From Aquibium oceanicum (GTDB taxonomy: Bacteria; Pseudomonadota; Alphaproteobacteria; Rhizobiales; Rhizobiaceae): a stretch of DNA of 64,000 bases. Below, one piece after another: positions 37,201 through 50,999 of this stretch. The notes beneath the pieces are model-generated. The model saw nothing but the letters and a program-made list of their open reading frames with translations. It searched no databases and was not told the origin of the DNA. Location: contig NZ_CP018171.1 in assembly GCF_001889605.1 (NCBI RefSeq), positions 3,494,501 through 3,558,500 on the forward strand, given 5' to 3'. Every line of letters starts with the position of its first letter. The first letter of the stretch is position 1. Made by a program: the position numbers and the translations under genes.

Positions 37201-37325
37201 TGTCGATCCTCCCGGCCGGAACTTCCGCCAGCCGGTGGTCGAATGCAAGCGGCTCCAAAGTTTTGCCGGATTGATCTAACCTGATAAGGGTCCGCGCGGG
37301 TTGGCATGGGCGAAGGGGGAGCACC

Positions 37326-40300
37326 TTGAAAAGGAGAATGGTCGCGCTGGCGCTGTCCGCGTTTCTCGCAGGCTTGCCGCAGACTTCACCGGCGAAGGAT
37401 CAGCCGAATCAGAGGGCGACGGGTGCGGCCTTCGATGATGCCTACAGCCTGTACCGGCGCGGGAGGGCATTGCGGGAGGAAGGAAGCCGGGATCGTTCCG
37501 AGGAGGCGCTTCGCATCTTCCGCCGCGCGCTTGACCGCTATGTCGAGGAAGCCGGAGCGAACGGACCGCTCCTCGGCCACTATTGGGGCGAAGTCGCCTT
37601 CACCGCCGAGACCCTGGGGCGATCGGAGGAAGCGCGGGAAGCCCGGCGCAAGCAGGTCGCGGCGCTGGAGCGGCATGAACCGACCAGTCTCGCTCTGGCC
37701 GATGCTCTCACGCGCCTCAGCTGGCTCGAGTCCGAAGCGGGAAACCACGAGGCGATGCTCGCGGCCGCGACGCATTCGCGCGCCGTCTACGAAAAGCTGC
37801 CGGAACAGACCGGTTTCGTTCGCCTGCGCGAGGCGGGCAGCCATCTCGACGAAGGCGCGGCGCTGGTGCGTCTCGGACGTCCCGCGGAAGGCATGGCCGC
37901 GTACCGGACCGCCCTCGAGCGGTATCGCGAACTCGACACCGAGGCCGGCGAGGAGGTGCGCCAGGGAGCGGCCGAAAACCGCGTCACGACGCTCTCCAAC
38001 ATGATCGGGCTCGCCCCCGACCTGGAACTCGGCGCCGAGAGCCTCACCTGGCGACAGGAACGCGTCGACGTCCTGCGCCGGATCGCACCGGGGTCGGAGC
38101 GGCTGGCCGACATGCTCGCCGATCTCGCGACGCAACTGCGCGACAAGGAAAGATACGAGGATCAGCTTCGGGCGCTCGACGAGGCGATCGCGGTGCGCTC
38201 GGGTCTCGCGGCGAACGAGGCGAAGATGACCTCGCTGCATTGGGAGCGCGGCATCGGGCTCTACTATCTCGGCCGCAAGAGCGAAGCGGTCGACGCCTAC
38301 GAGAAGGCGATCGCCGGCCTTGAGCGCGCCGCCGAGCCGAACCACGCCGACATTGCCGCCCTATACGGCAACGTCGCCGGGATTGCGCTCGAAGGCGAGG
38401 ACGTGCGGGCGGAAGCGGCCGCGCTGGCAAAGCAGGTCGAGAACCTGCGCGCCGCCGCTCCCGGCGGCGAGAAACTGGCCGACGTCCTCGACCGCCTGGC
38501 GTTCATCGCGGCGAACGACCAGCGTTTCGACGAGGGTGCCGCGCTCCGCCGCGAAGAGGTGGCGATCCGGCGCAACCTCCAGCCCGATTCACTGGCGCTC
38601 GCGATCGCACTCGACAACCTCGTCTTCAACCTCCAGGGGCTCGGCGAGCACGAGGTGAGCCTGAAGCTGCTCGACGAGGCGATCGACCTCGGTCTGCGCC
38701 ACGACCCGGAGACCCGGCAGAGCGCCATCGCGAGCGCCATCCGCCGCGGCATTTCGCTCAACGCGCTCGGCCGCTACGACGAGGCGATTGCCGCCTTCGA
38801 GGAAAGCCTCTCCTGGCTGGAAACCACCGAGCAGTCGGACCCGCAGAACCTCGTGGTCGCGCTCGACAACTTCGCCAATCTCGCCCAGTCGCTGGGGCGC
38901 TTTGCGCAGGCGGAGCGGATCGCCGGGCGTCAGGTGTCGCTGCTGCGCGAGTCGCAGCCCGATTCGGCCTTCCTCGCCTCCAGCCTCCTGAGGCTGGCGG
39001 AGGCCCGGATCAGGCTTTCCCGCTACGAGGCGGCGCTCGACCCGATCCGCGAGGCACGCGCCATGCGGATACGGCTGGAAGGCGACATGAGCGCGGGTGT
39101 CGGCGAGACCTGGAACATGGAAGGCCAGGTCTACGAGGGTGCCAAGCAGTACGAGCGCTCGCTCGCGGCCTATGACGAGGCGCTGTCGCGCGTGCGCGCC
39201 AGCGTCGGCGAGGAGACGATCGACTTCGCCTCGGCACTCAACAACGCCGCTTGGGCGCGTCGCTTCACCGGAGACCTGGAACGCTCGGAGCGGGAGTTCC
39301 AGCAGTCGACGGCCATCATCGAACGCCTACTTGGGCCGCTCCATCGCTTCACCGCGATCGGCTACACCAATCTGGGCATTCTCGCCCAGCTTCGGGGGCG
39401 CAACGAGGATGCCGTGAAGCTCAGCATGCAGGCCCTGTCCGGCATGATGCGCGACCGCCGCGCCACGCTGGACGAGCAGCGCTGGGCTTTCGAGACGTTG
39501 TCCAACGCCTTCAAGGAGATGGGCGACACCCGCCGCGCCATCCTCTTCGCCAAGCAGGCGGTGAACGCCCAGCAGGAACTGCGCGCCAACAACAAGGAAC
39601 TCTCCAAGGAGGAGATCCAGGACTTCAAGACGGAATGGCGCCGGCTCTACGAGAACCTCGCCTCGCTGCTCATCTCGGAAGGCCGGCTGAGCGAGGCGCA
39701 GGCGGTGCTGGCGATGGAGAAGGAGGAGGAGTTCGTCGACTTCATCCGCCGCGACGCGACCGAGGACCTGTCCGACAGCCGCGCCATGCTCACGGATGGC
39801 GAGGAGACCGTTCAGGATTCCGTCGAGACGCTGCTGTCGCGCCCGATCGCCGCCGCCACGGAAGTCGCCGCGCTGATGGAACGCAAGAACGCCGGCCGGC
39901 TGAGCGGCGAAGACGAGGAACGCCTGGAGCAGCTCGAAGAGGTGCTCGACACCGCTTATTCCGACTTCATGGACGACGTCGACGCCTTCCTCGAAAACTC
40001 GGCGGAGGAAACCTCCGACATCCAGCGCGAGGTCGACGCGATCAACCTGTCCTTTACGGCCGACATGCAGGACGAACTGCGCGTGTTCGAGGGCCGCGCG
40101 GCGATGCTGCAGGTGGCGAGCCTCGGCGACACCACCCACCTCTTCCTCACCGTGCCGGAAGCCGCCATCCACCGCGAGGTGGCCATTCCGCGCGCCGAGC
40201 TTTCCAAGCTGATCTTCGAGGCACTGACGGCGATCGAGGAGCGTTCGCCGGAGGCGCAGGCTCGGCTCAAGGCGCTCTACGACGTGCTGGTGGCACCCAT

Positions 40301-41153
40301 CCGCGCTGAAATCGACGAGACGGGCGCCGGAACGCTGATGCTCAACCTGCAGGGTTTCCTGCGCTACGTGCCCTTCGCCGCGCTCTACGACGGCGAGCAC
40401 TACCTGATCGAGGACTACGCGCTTTCGCTCTTCACGCCGGCCGCCAGGACCGAGTTCGAAGCGGCAGACCGCGAGCCCGAAAAGAGCGCCGGCTTCGGCG
40501 TGACGGCCGCGCATGCGGGCTTTTCGGCGCTGCCGGGCGTCGCGCAGGAGATGCAAGCGATCTTCGACACCGGCACGCTGGCCGGCTCGGCGAGCCTGGA
40601 CGACGCCTTTACGCGCGACAGCTTCAGCACCGCGCTGAAGGAGCGGCCCGCGATCGTCCACATCGCCAGCCACTTCAAGCTGGTGCCCGGCCGGGAGACC
40701 GATTCCTTCCTGCTTCTCGGCGACGGCTCGCCGCTGAACCTCGCCGAAATACGCAAGGGCCGAAATTTCCGCTTCGGCGGCGTCGACCTTCTGACGCTCT
40801 CCGCCTGCCAGACCGCGCGCGGCGGCGATTCGGACGGCGGCGAGGTGGAGAGCTTCGGCGCGCTCGCGCAACGCAACGGCGCCTCGGCCGTGATGGCGAC
40901 GCTCTGGCCGGTCGCCGACGAGGCGACGGCCAGGCTGATGCAGGACTTTTACCGCGGCTTCGTGCGCGATGGACTGGACAAGGCGGCCGCCCTTCGCGCC
41001 GCCCAGATCGCCATGCTGCGCGGCGAGGCGGCCGTCTCGGCATCGGGCGAGCGCGGGGCCAAGTCGCTCACTGTCTCGGCCGCCGCTCCTGCCGCCGACC
41101 ACCGCCATCCCTATTTCTGGTCGCCCTTCATCCTGATGGGAAACTGGCTCTAG
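37326..41153 (+). CDS. exported TPR-CHAT protein (caspase-like peptidase)
   Basis: 1275-residue protein. A signal peptide (MVALALSAFLAGLPQTSPA) precedes a long array of tetratricopeptide repeats from about residue 35 to 790, an acidic coiled linker around 790-930, and a C-terminal CHAT domain at about 960-1275. The catalytic pair of caspase-like proteases is present: His1116 in VHIASHF and Cys1161 in LSACQTARGGD. Family members cut partner proteins, and TPRs usually bind the partner or activator. The start may be TTG 37326 (GGGGGAG upstream) or ATG 37338. No neighbouring gene suggests the target; export to the periplasm is the unusual part. Confidence 0.9.
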   Translation: MKRRMVALALSAFLAGLPQTSPAKDQPNQRATGAAFDDAYSLYRRGRALREEGSRDRSEEALRIFRRALDRYVEEAGANGPLLGHYWGEVAFTAETLGRSEEAREARRKQVAALERHEPTSLALADALTRLSWLESEAGNHEAMLAAATHSRAVYEKLPEQTGFVRLREAGSHLDEGAALVRLGRPAEGMAAYRTALERYRELDTEAGEEVRQGAAENRVTTLSNMIGLAPDLELGAESLTWRQERVDVLRRIAPGSERLADMLADLATQLRDKERYEDQLRALDEAIAVRSGLAANEAKMTSLHWERGIGLYYLGRKSEAVDAYEKAIAGLERAAEPNHADIAALYGNVAGIALEGEDVRAEAAALAKQVENLRAAAPGGEKLADVLDRLAFIAANDQRFDEGAALRREEVAIRRNLQPDSLALAIALDNLVFNLQGLGEHEVSLKLLDEAIDLGLRHDPETRQSAIASAIRRGISLNALGRYDEAIAAFEESLSWLETTEQSDPQNLVVALDNFANLAQSLGRFAQAERIAGRQVSLLRESQPDSAFLASSLLRLAEARIRLSRYEAALDPIREARAMRIRLEGDMSAGVGETWNMEGQVYEGAKQYERSLAAYDEALSRVRASVGEETIDFASALNNAAWARRFTGDLERSEREFQQSTAIIERLLGPLHRFTAIGYTNLGILAQLRGRNEDAVKLSMQALSGMMRDRRATLDEQRWAFETLSNAFKEMGDTRRAILFAKQAVNAQQELRANNKELSKEEIQDFKTEWRRLYENLASLLISEGRLSEAQAVLAMEKEEEFVDFIRRDATEDLSDSRAMLTDGEETVQDSVETLLSRPIAAATEVAALMERKNAGRLSGEDEERLEQLEEVLDTAYSDFMDDVDAFLENSAEETSDIQREVDAINLSFTADMQDELRVFEGRAAMLQVASLGDTTHLFLTVPEAAIHREVAIPRAELSKLIFEALTAIEERSPEAQARLKALYDVLVAPIRAEIDETGAGTLMLNLQGFLRYVPFAALYDGEHYLIEDYALSLFTPAARTEFEAADREPEKSAGFGVTAAHAGFSALPGVAQEMQAIFDTGTLAGSASLDDAFTRDSFSTALKERPAIVHIASHFKLVPGRETDSFLLLGDGSPLNLAEIRKGRNFRFGGVDLLTLSACQTARGGDSDGGEVESFGALAQRNGASAVMATLWPVADEATARLMQDFYRGFVRDGLDKAAALRAAQIAMLRGEAAVSASGERGAKSLTVSAAAPAADHRHPYFWSPFILMGNWL

Positions 41154-41300
41154 AAAAGCCGGCATCGGCGGGCACGAAGGGCGACTTTCGGCGGCGTTGA
41201 GCGCGTTTGCGCCCCCTGTTGCGCTTTGCTATAGGGTCGCGCATTCGTTCAATCGCGGGGCATTCCAACGGTCCCGCCTCCCCGAAAGCGAGGCTACTCC

Positions 41301-42512
41301 ATGTCGAAAATCAAGGTGGACAATCCCGTCGTCGAACTCGACGGCGACGAGATGACCCGCATCATCTGGCAGTTCATCAAGGACAAGCTGATCCACCCCT
41401 ATCTAGACATCGACCTCAAGTATTACGACCTCGGCATGGAGCACCGCGACGCCACCGACGACCAGGTGACGATCGACGCGGCCAACGCCATCGCGCAATA
41501 CGGTGTCGGCGTGAAATGCGCCACGATCACGCCCGACGAAGCCCGCGTCGAGGAGTTCGGCCTGAAGAAGATGTGGCGCTCGCCCAACGGCACGATCCGC
41601 AACATCCTGGGCGGCACCATCTTCCGCGAGCCGATCATCATGAAGAACGTGCCGCGCCTCGTGCCCGGCTGGACCAAGCCGATCGTGGTCGGCCGCCACG
41701 CCTTCGGCGACCAGTACCGCGCCACCGACTTCCGCTTCCCCGGCAAGGGCAAGCTGACCATCAAGTTCGTCGGCGAGGACGGCCAGACGATCGAGCACGA
41801 GGTCTTCGATGCGCCGGGCTCGGGCGTCGCCATGGCGATGTACAATCTCGATGATTCGATCCGCGATTTCGCCCGCGCCTCGCTGAACTACGGCCTGCTG
41901 CGCGGCTGGCCGGTCTACCTGTCGACCAAGAACACCATCCTCAAGGCCTATGACGGGCGCTTCAAGGACATCTTCCAGGAGATCTACGAGAAGGAATTCG
42001 CGGCCGATTTCAAGGCTAAGAAGATCACCTACGAGCACCGCCTGATCGACGACATGGTTGCGGCGAGCCTGAAATGGTCGGGCGGCTACATCTGGGCCTG
42101 CAAAAACTACGACGGCGACGTGCAGTCCGATACGGTCGCGCAGGGCTTCGGCTCGCTCGGCCTGATGACCTCGGTCCTGATGACGCCGGACGGCAAGACG
42201 GTGGAAGCCGAAGCCGCGCACGGCACGGTGACGCGCCACTATCGCCAGCACCAGAAGGGCGAGGAGACCTCGACCAACCCGATCGCCTCGATCTTCGCAT
42301 GGACGCGCGGCCTTGCCCATCGCGCCAAGCTCGACGACAACGCCGCCCTCGGGACCTTCGCGGACACGCTGGAGAAGGTGTGCATCCAGACCGTGGAATC
42401 GGGCTTCATGACCAAGGACCTGGCACTGCTGATCGGCCCCGACCAGCCCTGGCTGTCGACCACCGGCTTCCTCGACAAGATCGACGAGAACCTCCAGAAG
42501 GCGATGGCCTGA
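41301..42512 (+). CDS. icd: NADP-dependent isocitrate dehydrogenase
   Basis: 403-residue dimeric isocitrate dehydrogenase of the eukaryote-like subfamily, which makes 2-oxoglutarate and NADPH in the citric acid cycle. It has [13 protein letters not shown] at the start, [21 protein letters not shown] (substrate-binding serine), and [29 protein letters not shown] (metal-binding Asp residues). The stop is 4 bases before the GST gene, so these two may be cotranscribed. Confidence 0.97.
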   Translation: MSKIKVDNPVVELDGDEMTRIIWQFIKDKLIHPYLDIDLKYYDLGMEHRDATDDQVTIDAANAIAQYGVGVKCATITPDEARVEEFGLKKMWRSPNGTIRNILGGTIFREPIIMKNVPRLVPGWTKPIVVGRHAFGDQYRATDFRFPGKGKLTIKFVGEDGQTIEHEVFDAPGSGVAMAMYNLDDSIRDFARASLNYGLLRGWPVYLSTKNTILKAYDGRFKDIFQEIYEKEFAADFKAKKITYEHRLIDDMVAASLKWSGGYIWACKNYDGDVQSDTVAQGFGSLGLMTSVLMTPDGKTVEAEAAHGTVTRHYRQHQKGEETSTNPIASIFAWTRGLAHRAKLDDNAALGTFADTLEKVCIQTVESGFMTKDLALLIGPDQPWLSTTGFLDKIDENLQKAMA

Positions 42513-42516
42513 GGCC

Positions 42517-43161
42517 ATGGCGGCGGAGAGGCCACGCCTCTTCGGCGCCGCCTACAGCGTCTACGTGCGCATCGCGCGGCTGGCGCTGATCGAAAAGGGT
42601 GTCGACCACGAGCTCGTGCCGGTCGACATCTTTTCGCCGGAAGGCATTCCCGACTGGTACCGGGAGCGTCATCCCTTCGGGAAGATCCCCGCCTTCGAGC
42701 ACGGATCGCTGCGCCTATTCGAGACCGCGGCGATCGCGCGCTACGTCGACGAGGCGTTTCCTGGCCCGGCGTTGCAGCCGGCGGACGTCGCCGAACGCGC
42801 GGTGATGAACCAGATTGTCGGCCTCCTCGACGCCTACGCCTACCGCACGCTGGTGTGGGACATCTATGTGGAAGCCGTGTCGAAGCCGCGCGAAGGCGGC
42901 GCCACGGACGCGGCGAAAGTGGCGGCCGCCCTGCCCCGCGCCCGTACCTGCCTCGAGACGCTGGAACGTCTCAAGCGGCCGGGGCCATGGCTCCTCGGCG
43001 AGCAACTCACGCTGGCGGACCTGCACGCGGCACCCATGTTCGCCTATTTCGTTCAGGCGAGCGAAGGCCGTGACATGCTCGCGGAGTTCCCCGGGCTGGG
43101 CGGTTGGTGGGAAGGCATCCGGGTGCGCGACAGCTTTATGAAGACGAACGAAGGAGATTGA
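42517..43161 (+). CDS. glutathione S-transferase family protein
   Basis: 214-residue GST with an N-terminal thioredoxin-like domain (RLFGAAYSVYVRIARLALIEKG, HPFGKIPAFEHGSLRLFETAAIARY) and a helical C-terminal domain (GPWLLGEQLTLADLHAAPMFAYF). FETAAI is the ESxAI-type glutathione site. The specific substrate is unknown. Four bases after icd; the pairing is probably operonic. Confidence 0.9.
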   Translation: MAAERPRLFGAAYSVYVRIARLALIEKGVDHELVPVDIFSPEGIPDWYRERHPFGKIPAFEHGSLRLFETAAIARYVDEAFPGPALQPADVAERAVMNQIVGLLDAYAYRTLVWDIYVEAVSKPREGGATDAAKVAAALPRARTCLETLERLKRPGPWLLGEQLTLADLHAAPMFAYFVQASEGRDMLAEFPGLGGWWEGIRVRDSFMKTNEGD

Positions 43162-43240
43162 GCGACGCCCGCCCGGTCTACCTCTATACCGCCCCGATAC
43201 TTTAATATTCAGTGATATATAGAATAATGTCGCTCCGTTG

Positions 43241-43258
43241 TTGATGGATAACCATCAA
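43241..43258. promoter_or_regulatory. perfect inverted repeat upstream of aqpZ
   Basis: TTGATGG at 43241-43247 and CCATCAA at 43252-43258 around ATAA, about 100 bases before the aquaporin start, in a locally AT-rich stretch. The spacing does not fit an FNR box (8 instead of 4 bases between the half-sites). A candidate operator for an unknown regulator. Confidence 0.5.
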
Positions 43259-43356
43259 TCGCAATAGTCACCCCTCCCGCACCGCCAATATTTCTGCTTC
43301 ACACCGTGATTCGGAACGGATAAATGTTTCGTGGGGATTCTTGCGGGGAAGCAAAC

Positions 43357-44073
43357 ATGCAGAAGAAACTTGCGGCCGAGTTCCTCGGCACGTTCTGGCT
43401 CGTATTCGGGGGATGCGGGAGCGCGGTGCTTGCCGCGGCATTTCCGGAGGTGGGAATCGGTCTCGTCGGGGTGTCGCTCGCCTTCGGTCTCACCGTCCTG
43501 ACCATGGCCTATGCGGTCGGCGGCATATCCGGCGGACATTTCAACCCTGCCGTATCGGTCGGCATGGTCGTCGCGGGGCGGATGCCGACCGCGGATCTCG
43601 CAGGCTACGTCATCACGCAGGTGGTGGCCGCTGCCGCGGCGGGCCTTCTGCTCTATGTGATCGCCTCGGGCAAGGCGGACTTCGCGGCCGGCGGCTTCGC
43701 TTCCAACGGATATGGAGTGCTGTCGCCCGGCGGCTATTCGCTCCTTGCCGCCCTGCTTATGGAAGTGGTGATGACGGCCTTCTTCCTGTTCGTCATTCTG
43801 GCGGTCACCTCGCCCGGCGCGCCGGCGGGTTTTGCGCCGATCTCGATCGGGCTGACGCTCGCGCTGATCCACCTCGTGTCGATTCCGGTGACCAACACCT
43901 CCGTCAACCCGGCGCGCTCGACGGGCGTGGCCCTGTTCGCGGAGACCGCCGCCCTGGGGCAGCTCTGGCTGTTCTGGGTCGCGCCGATCGCCGGCGCCGC
44001 ACTCGGTGCGCTGGTCTGGAAGGGGCTTCTTGCGAGCCGCGCGGACCCGGCCGGCATCGTGCCTGCCGAATAG
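43357..44073 (+). CDS. aqpZ: aquaporin (AqpZ type)
   Basis: 238-residue channel of the major intrinsic protein family with six membrane segments and the two half-helix motifs NPAV ([10 protein letters not shown]) and NPARS ([10 protein letters not shown]). Narrow-pore residues and the length fit a water channel rather than a glycerol facilitator. The ATG at 43357 has GGGGAAGC upstream. It has its own AT-rich promoter region with an inverted repeat, so it may be osmotically controlled. Confidence 0.92.
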   Translation: MQKKLAAEFLGTFWLVFGGCGSAVLAAAFPEVGIGLVGVSLAFGLTVLTMAYAVGGISGGHFNPAVSVGMVVAGRMPTADLAGYVITQVVAAAAAGLLLYVIASGKADFAAGGFASNGYGVLSPGGYSLLAALLMEVVMTAFFLFVILAVTSPGAPAGFAPISIGLTLALIHLVSIPVTNTSVNPARSTGVALFAETAALGQLWLFWVAPIAGAALGALVWKGLLASRADPAGIVPAE

Positions 44074-44276
44074 AAAAACGGTTCGCGCCCGGCGGCCGGC
44101 CTTCCAGGCCGCGCCCCCGTTCGGCTCGGTCAGAGCAGGCTGGGGGCGCAAGGGGCGCCGCGACGAGCCCGTCGCGGCGTTGTCGTGCGTGCGCCGCGTC
44201 GTTGAAATCGCCACGGTTCCGTTCTATCGCCGTGGCGACACGCGACCAGCCCGAAACCCGCGAGCAAGGCCCGGCG

Positions 44277-44858
44277 ATGAAAGATCTCTCGATTTCCCTC
44301 CTCACCATATGCGGCCTCGATGAAATCGAGCAGCACGGCTCGCGCGGCGTCACCCACGTGCTGTCGATCCTCGATCCGGACTGGCCCGAACCGGAGGGCT
44401 TTCGCGCCTACGACCGCCATCATCGCACGACGCTTCATTTCCACGACATCATCCAGCCCGCACCGGGCCGCATCCTGCCGCAGCCGGCCCATGTGGAGGC
44501 GGTGCTGGAGTTCGGCGACAAGCTCGCGGGCGAAGCCTCAGCGGACGAGGGACACCTGCTGGTCCACTGCCACATGGGCGTGTCGCGTTCGACGGCGGCG
44601 ATGGCGACGCTGCTCGCCCAGCTTCATGCGGACGCGGACGAGGACGCGATCTTCTCGCATCTGCGCGATATCCGCCCGCAGATCTGGCCGAACTCGCTGA
44701 TGATCGGCTATGCGGACGACCTGCTGGGCCGCGGCGGCCGCATGACCGCCGCGCTGCGCCGCCTTTATGCACAGCAGCTCGAACGGCGGCCGGAATACGC
44801 GCGCTACATGTCCGAGATCGGCCGCGCGCGCGAGGTGGATATGGCCGGCGCCGCCTGA
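44277..44858 (+). CDS. tyrosine-phosphatase-like protein
   Basis: 193-residue cytosolic protein with the protein-tyrosine/dual-specificity phosphatase loop HCHMGVSRST (the HCx5R pattern) near residue 100, and an upstream Asp-rich region (VLSILDPDWPEPEGF) that may supply the general acid. The target could be a phosphoprotein or an inositol or nucleotide phosphate. Its stop is 21 bases from that of the convergent alaS. Confidence 0.82.
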   Translation: MKDLSISLLTICGLDEIEQHGSRGVTHVLSILDPDWPEPEGFRAYDRHHRTTLHFHDIIQPAPGRILPQPAHVEAVLEFGDKLAGEASADEGHLLVHCHMGVSRSTAAMATLLAQLHADADEDAIFSHLRDIRPQIWPNSLMIGYADDLLGRGGRMTAALRRLYAQQLERRPEYARYMSEIGRAREVDMAGAA

Positions 44859-44879
44859 GGCCGCGCAGGCACCCGCCGC

Positions 44880-47540
<2,661 letters not shown>

Positions 47541-47670
47541 TCGAAATGCCTTCCAGAGACGCCCGGAGACGTCCGGGCAAACCGAACGGCTTCTTATCCA
47601 CTGGCCGGGTCAGTGTCCAGAAAACACCGGCGCAGGTCGACGTTCCGCGCCGATCCCGTCAGTGGATGCG

Positions 47671-47695
47671 AAAACCGCCGGAGCGAGGCCGGCGG
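47671..47695 (-). terminator. rho-independent terminator after recA
   Basis: On the minus strand CCGCCGG and CCGGCGG (47689-47695 with 47675-47681) form a 7-bp stem with a 7-base loop followed by TTTT. It is 34 bases past the recA stop. Confidence 0.8.
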
Positions 47696-47728
47696 CAATC
47701 GACATGACAATCCGATCGGCTCGGGAGC

Positions 47729-48814
<1,086 letters not shown>

Positions 48815-48872
48815 GATACATTACCCCTTGATCGTCAATGAAGTCCGGGCGCTTCGCTGGACGGATTTATTT

Positions 48873-48887
48873 GTACATGTTTTGTTC
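48873..48887. promoter_or_regulatory. LexA-type SOS box upstream of recA
   Basis: Read on the minus strand: GAAC-N7-GTAC, close to the alphaproteobacterial GAAC-N7-GAAC/GTTC-N7-GTTC motif with one mismatch in the second half. It is 58 bases before the recA start codon. LexA itself is not encoded in the window. Confidence 0.6.
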
Positions 48888-49087
48888 CGTTTCCGCAAGT
48901 CCCGGTCATCCTAGTGAAATCAACATGATACGCGACAAGTTCGTCGAATGTTCTCATCCCTCTGCCTCGGGATGGTCTCGCTCCGCTCGCACATCGGCCG
49001 GGCGGACATGCGGCCGGCGATTCGCCGCGGCGGCGGATGGAGTGCCAGCCCTGCGGGGTATCCCGGGACCTTCGGAGGCGAGCTCGC

Positions 49088-50035
49088 ATGACGCCGGGTG
49101 ACATCCACCTGCTGGGGATCGGCGGCGCGCATGTCGACCGGCGCGGCCAGGTGTCCGGCACCTTCGTGCCCGGCGCCTCCAATCCCGGCACCATGCGCGA
49201 GGAGGTCGGCGGCGGCGTCTTCAACGCGCTGCGCAACGTCGTGCGCCGCGGGGCGCGGGCCTCGCTGCTTTCGGTGCGCGGCGGCGACGGCGCGGGCGAA
49301 GCCGTTGCGCGGGCGATCGCCGAGGCCGGGATCGAAGATCTCTCGTCGGTCTTCCTCGACCGCTCGACGCCGAGCTACACCGCGCTTCTGGATCGCGAAG
49401 GCGAACTTTTGGCGGGGCTCGCCGACATGGCGCTCTACGAGATGGCGTTTCCGCGGCAGCTGACGCGCAGCAAGGCGCGGGACGCGATCGGCCGGGCCGG
49501 AGCAATCCTGTGCGACGCCAACCTTCCCGAACCGGCGCTGGCAAAGCTCGCGGATGCGGCCGCGGACAAGCCGCTCTTCGCCATCGCCATTTCACCGGCC
49601 AAGGTGGTGCGGCTGCGGCCGGTGTTGCCGGCGCTGACCTGCCTGTTTCTCAACCGGCGCGAGGCCGCATCGCTGACCGACGGGCGGGCGGACGCGCGCG
49701 CCGAGACGATGGTGGCCGAACTGCGCAAAGCCGGGCTCGAACGCGCCGTCGTCACCGCCGGCGCCGGCGCGATCGTCGCGTTCGAGGGCGAGCGCATCCA
49801 TGCGATCGATCCGCCCGAACCCGAGCGGATCGTCGACGTGACCGGCGCAGGCGACGCGCTGGCCGGAACGGCGATCCTGGCCATGCTGTCGGGCGTCCCC
49901 TTCCCCGAGGCAGTGCGCCACGGGCTCGCGGCAGCGAAGCTTTGCATCGAATCCGCTCAGTCCGTGCCGGACCATTCCGAACCCGCCTTTTCCGACGCGC
50001 TCGCCCTTGTTCCCGAGATGCAGGCGATGGCATGA
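49088..50035 (+). CDS. psuK: PfkB-family kinase, probable pseudouridine kinase
   Basis: 315-residue PfkB sugar/nucleoside kinase. GGGVFNALRNVVRRG is the N-terminal signature, and DVTGAGDALAGTAILAML is the C-terminal motif with the catalytic Asp. It phosphorylates pseudouridine at the 5' position in the proposed role, based mainly on psuG 7 bases downstream. The ATG at 49088 has GGAGGCGAG upstream. Confidence 0.85.
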   Translation: MTPGDIHLLGIGGAHVDRRGQVSGTFVPGASNPGTMREEVGGGVFNALRNVVRRGARASLLSVRGGDGAGEAVARAIAEAGIEDLSSVFLDRSTPSYTALLDREGELLAGLADMALYEMAFPRQLTRSKARDAIGRAGAILCDANLPEPALAKLADAAADKPLFAIAISPAKVVRLRPVLPALTCLFLNRREAASLTDGRADARAETMVAELRKAGLERAVVTAGAGAIVAFEGERIHAIDPPEPERIVDVTGAGDALAGTAILAMLSGVPFPEAVRHGLAAAKLCIESAQSVPDHSEPAFSDALALVPEMQAMA

Positions 50036-50042
50036 GACGCGC

Positions 50043-50963
50043 ATGACACCGGAATCGGCACGGCCCCACCTGGACATCTTCGAACCCGTCGCGGCAGCAT
50101 TGCGCGACCGGAAGCCCGTCGTGGCGCTGGAAAGCACCATCATCACCCACGGCATGCCCTATCCGCAGAATGCCGCCATGGCCGCGCGCGTGGAGGAGAT
50201 CGTGCGCGAGGAAGGCGCGGTGCCGGCGACGATCGCGGTCATCGAGGGCCGTCTGAAGATCGGCCTGTCCGACGGAGAACGCGAGGCGCTGGCGAAGGAA
50301 GCCGGCGCGCTGAAGCTGTCGCGGGCCGATCTCGCCTATGCAATCGCGGAGCGGCGCACCGGCGGCACGACCGTCGCCGCCACGATGATCGCGGCGGCGC
50401 TCTCCGGCATCGAGGTGTTCGCCACCGGCGGCATCGGTGGCGTCCACAAGGGGGCGGAGACCACCTTCGACGTTTCGGCCGATCTCGACGAACTCGCCCG
50501 CACGCCCGTCATCGTCGTCTCAGCCGGCGCCAAGGCGATTCTCGACATCGAAAAGACGCTGGAAGTACTGGAAACGAAAGGCGTTCCGGTCGTCGGCTAC
50601 GGCACGGACGTAATGCCGGCGTTCTGGTCCAGCCGGTCCCGGTTCCGCGCGCCGCTGCGCCTCGACACCCCGCAGGCCATCGCCCGCTTCCAGTCGGCGC
50701 GGCGGGATCTTGGGATCGGCGGCGGCATGCTGATCGCCAACCCGGTGCCGGCAGAGGCCGAAATCCCGGAAGCGGAGATGGCGGGCTTCATCGCCGCCGC
50801 GCAGGCGGATGCGGCGGCGAAGGGCGTCTCGGGCAAGGAAGTTACGCCCTATCTTCTCGGCCGTATCCTTGAATTGACGGACGGCCGCAGCGTGGTCACC
50901 AACATCGCGCTGGTCGAGAACAACGCGCGGCTCGCCGCCCGCATCGCCACCGCCTTGGCCTGA
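50043..50963 (+). CDS. psuG: pseudouridine-5'-phosphate glycosidase
   Basis: 306-residue enzyme that splits the C-C bond of pseudouridine 5'-phosphate to ribose 5-phosphate and uracil. VALESTIITHGMPYPQN, the TIAVIEGRLKIGL segment, GGTTVAATMIAA, FATGGIGGVHKGAETTFDVSAD and VVSAGAKAILDI are the family's signature blocks. It follows psuK, so the two form the pseudouridine salvage operon. Confidence 0.95.
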   Translation: MTPESARPHLDIFEPVAAALRDRKPVVALESTIITHGMPYPQNAAMAARVEEIVREEGAVPATIAVIEGRLKIGLSDGEREALAKEAGALKLSRADLAYAIAERRTGGTTVAATMIAAALSGIEVFATGGIGGVHKGAETTFDVSADLDELARTPVIVVSAGAKAILDIEKTLEVLETKGVPVVGYGTDVMPAFWSSRSRFRAPLRLDTPQAIARFQSARRDLGIGGGMLIANPVPAEAEIPEAEMAGFIAAAQADAAAKGVSGKEVTPYLLGRILELTDGRSVVTNIALVENNARLAARIATALA

Positions 50964-50999
50964 TTCGGTCCGGGCGGAAACCCGCCGCAGATCACTGGA

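Noticed and set aside
37326-41153. CRISPR-linked Craspase-type system around the TPR-CHAT gene
   Set aside because: There is no Cas gene, CRISPR array or candidate substrate nearby, and the protein has a signal peptide, unlike cytosolic Craspase components.
43241-43258. FNR box upstream of aqpZ
   Set aside because: TTGAT and ATCAA are present but separated by 8 bases instead of 4, so Fnr would not be expected to bind.
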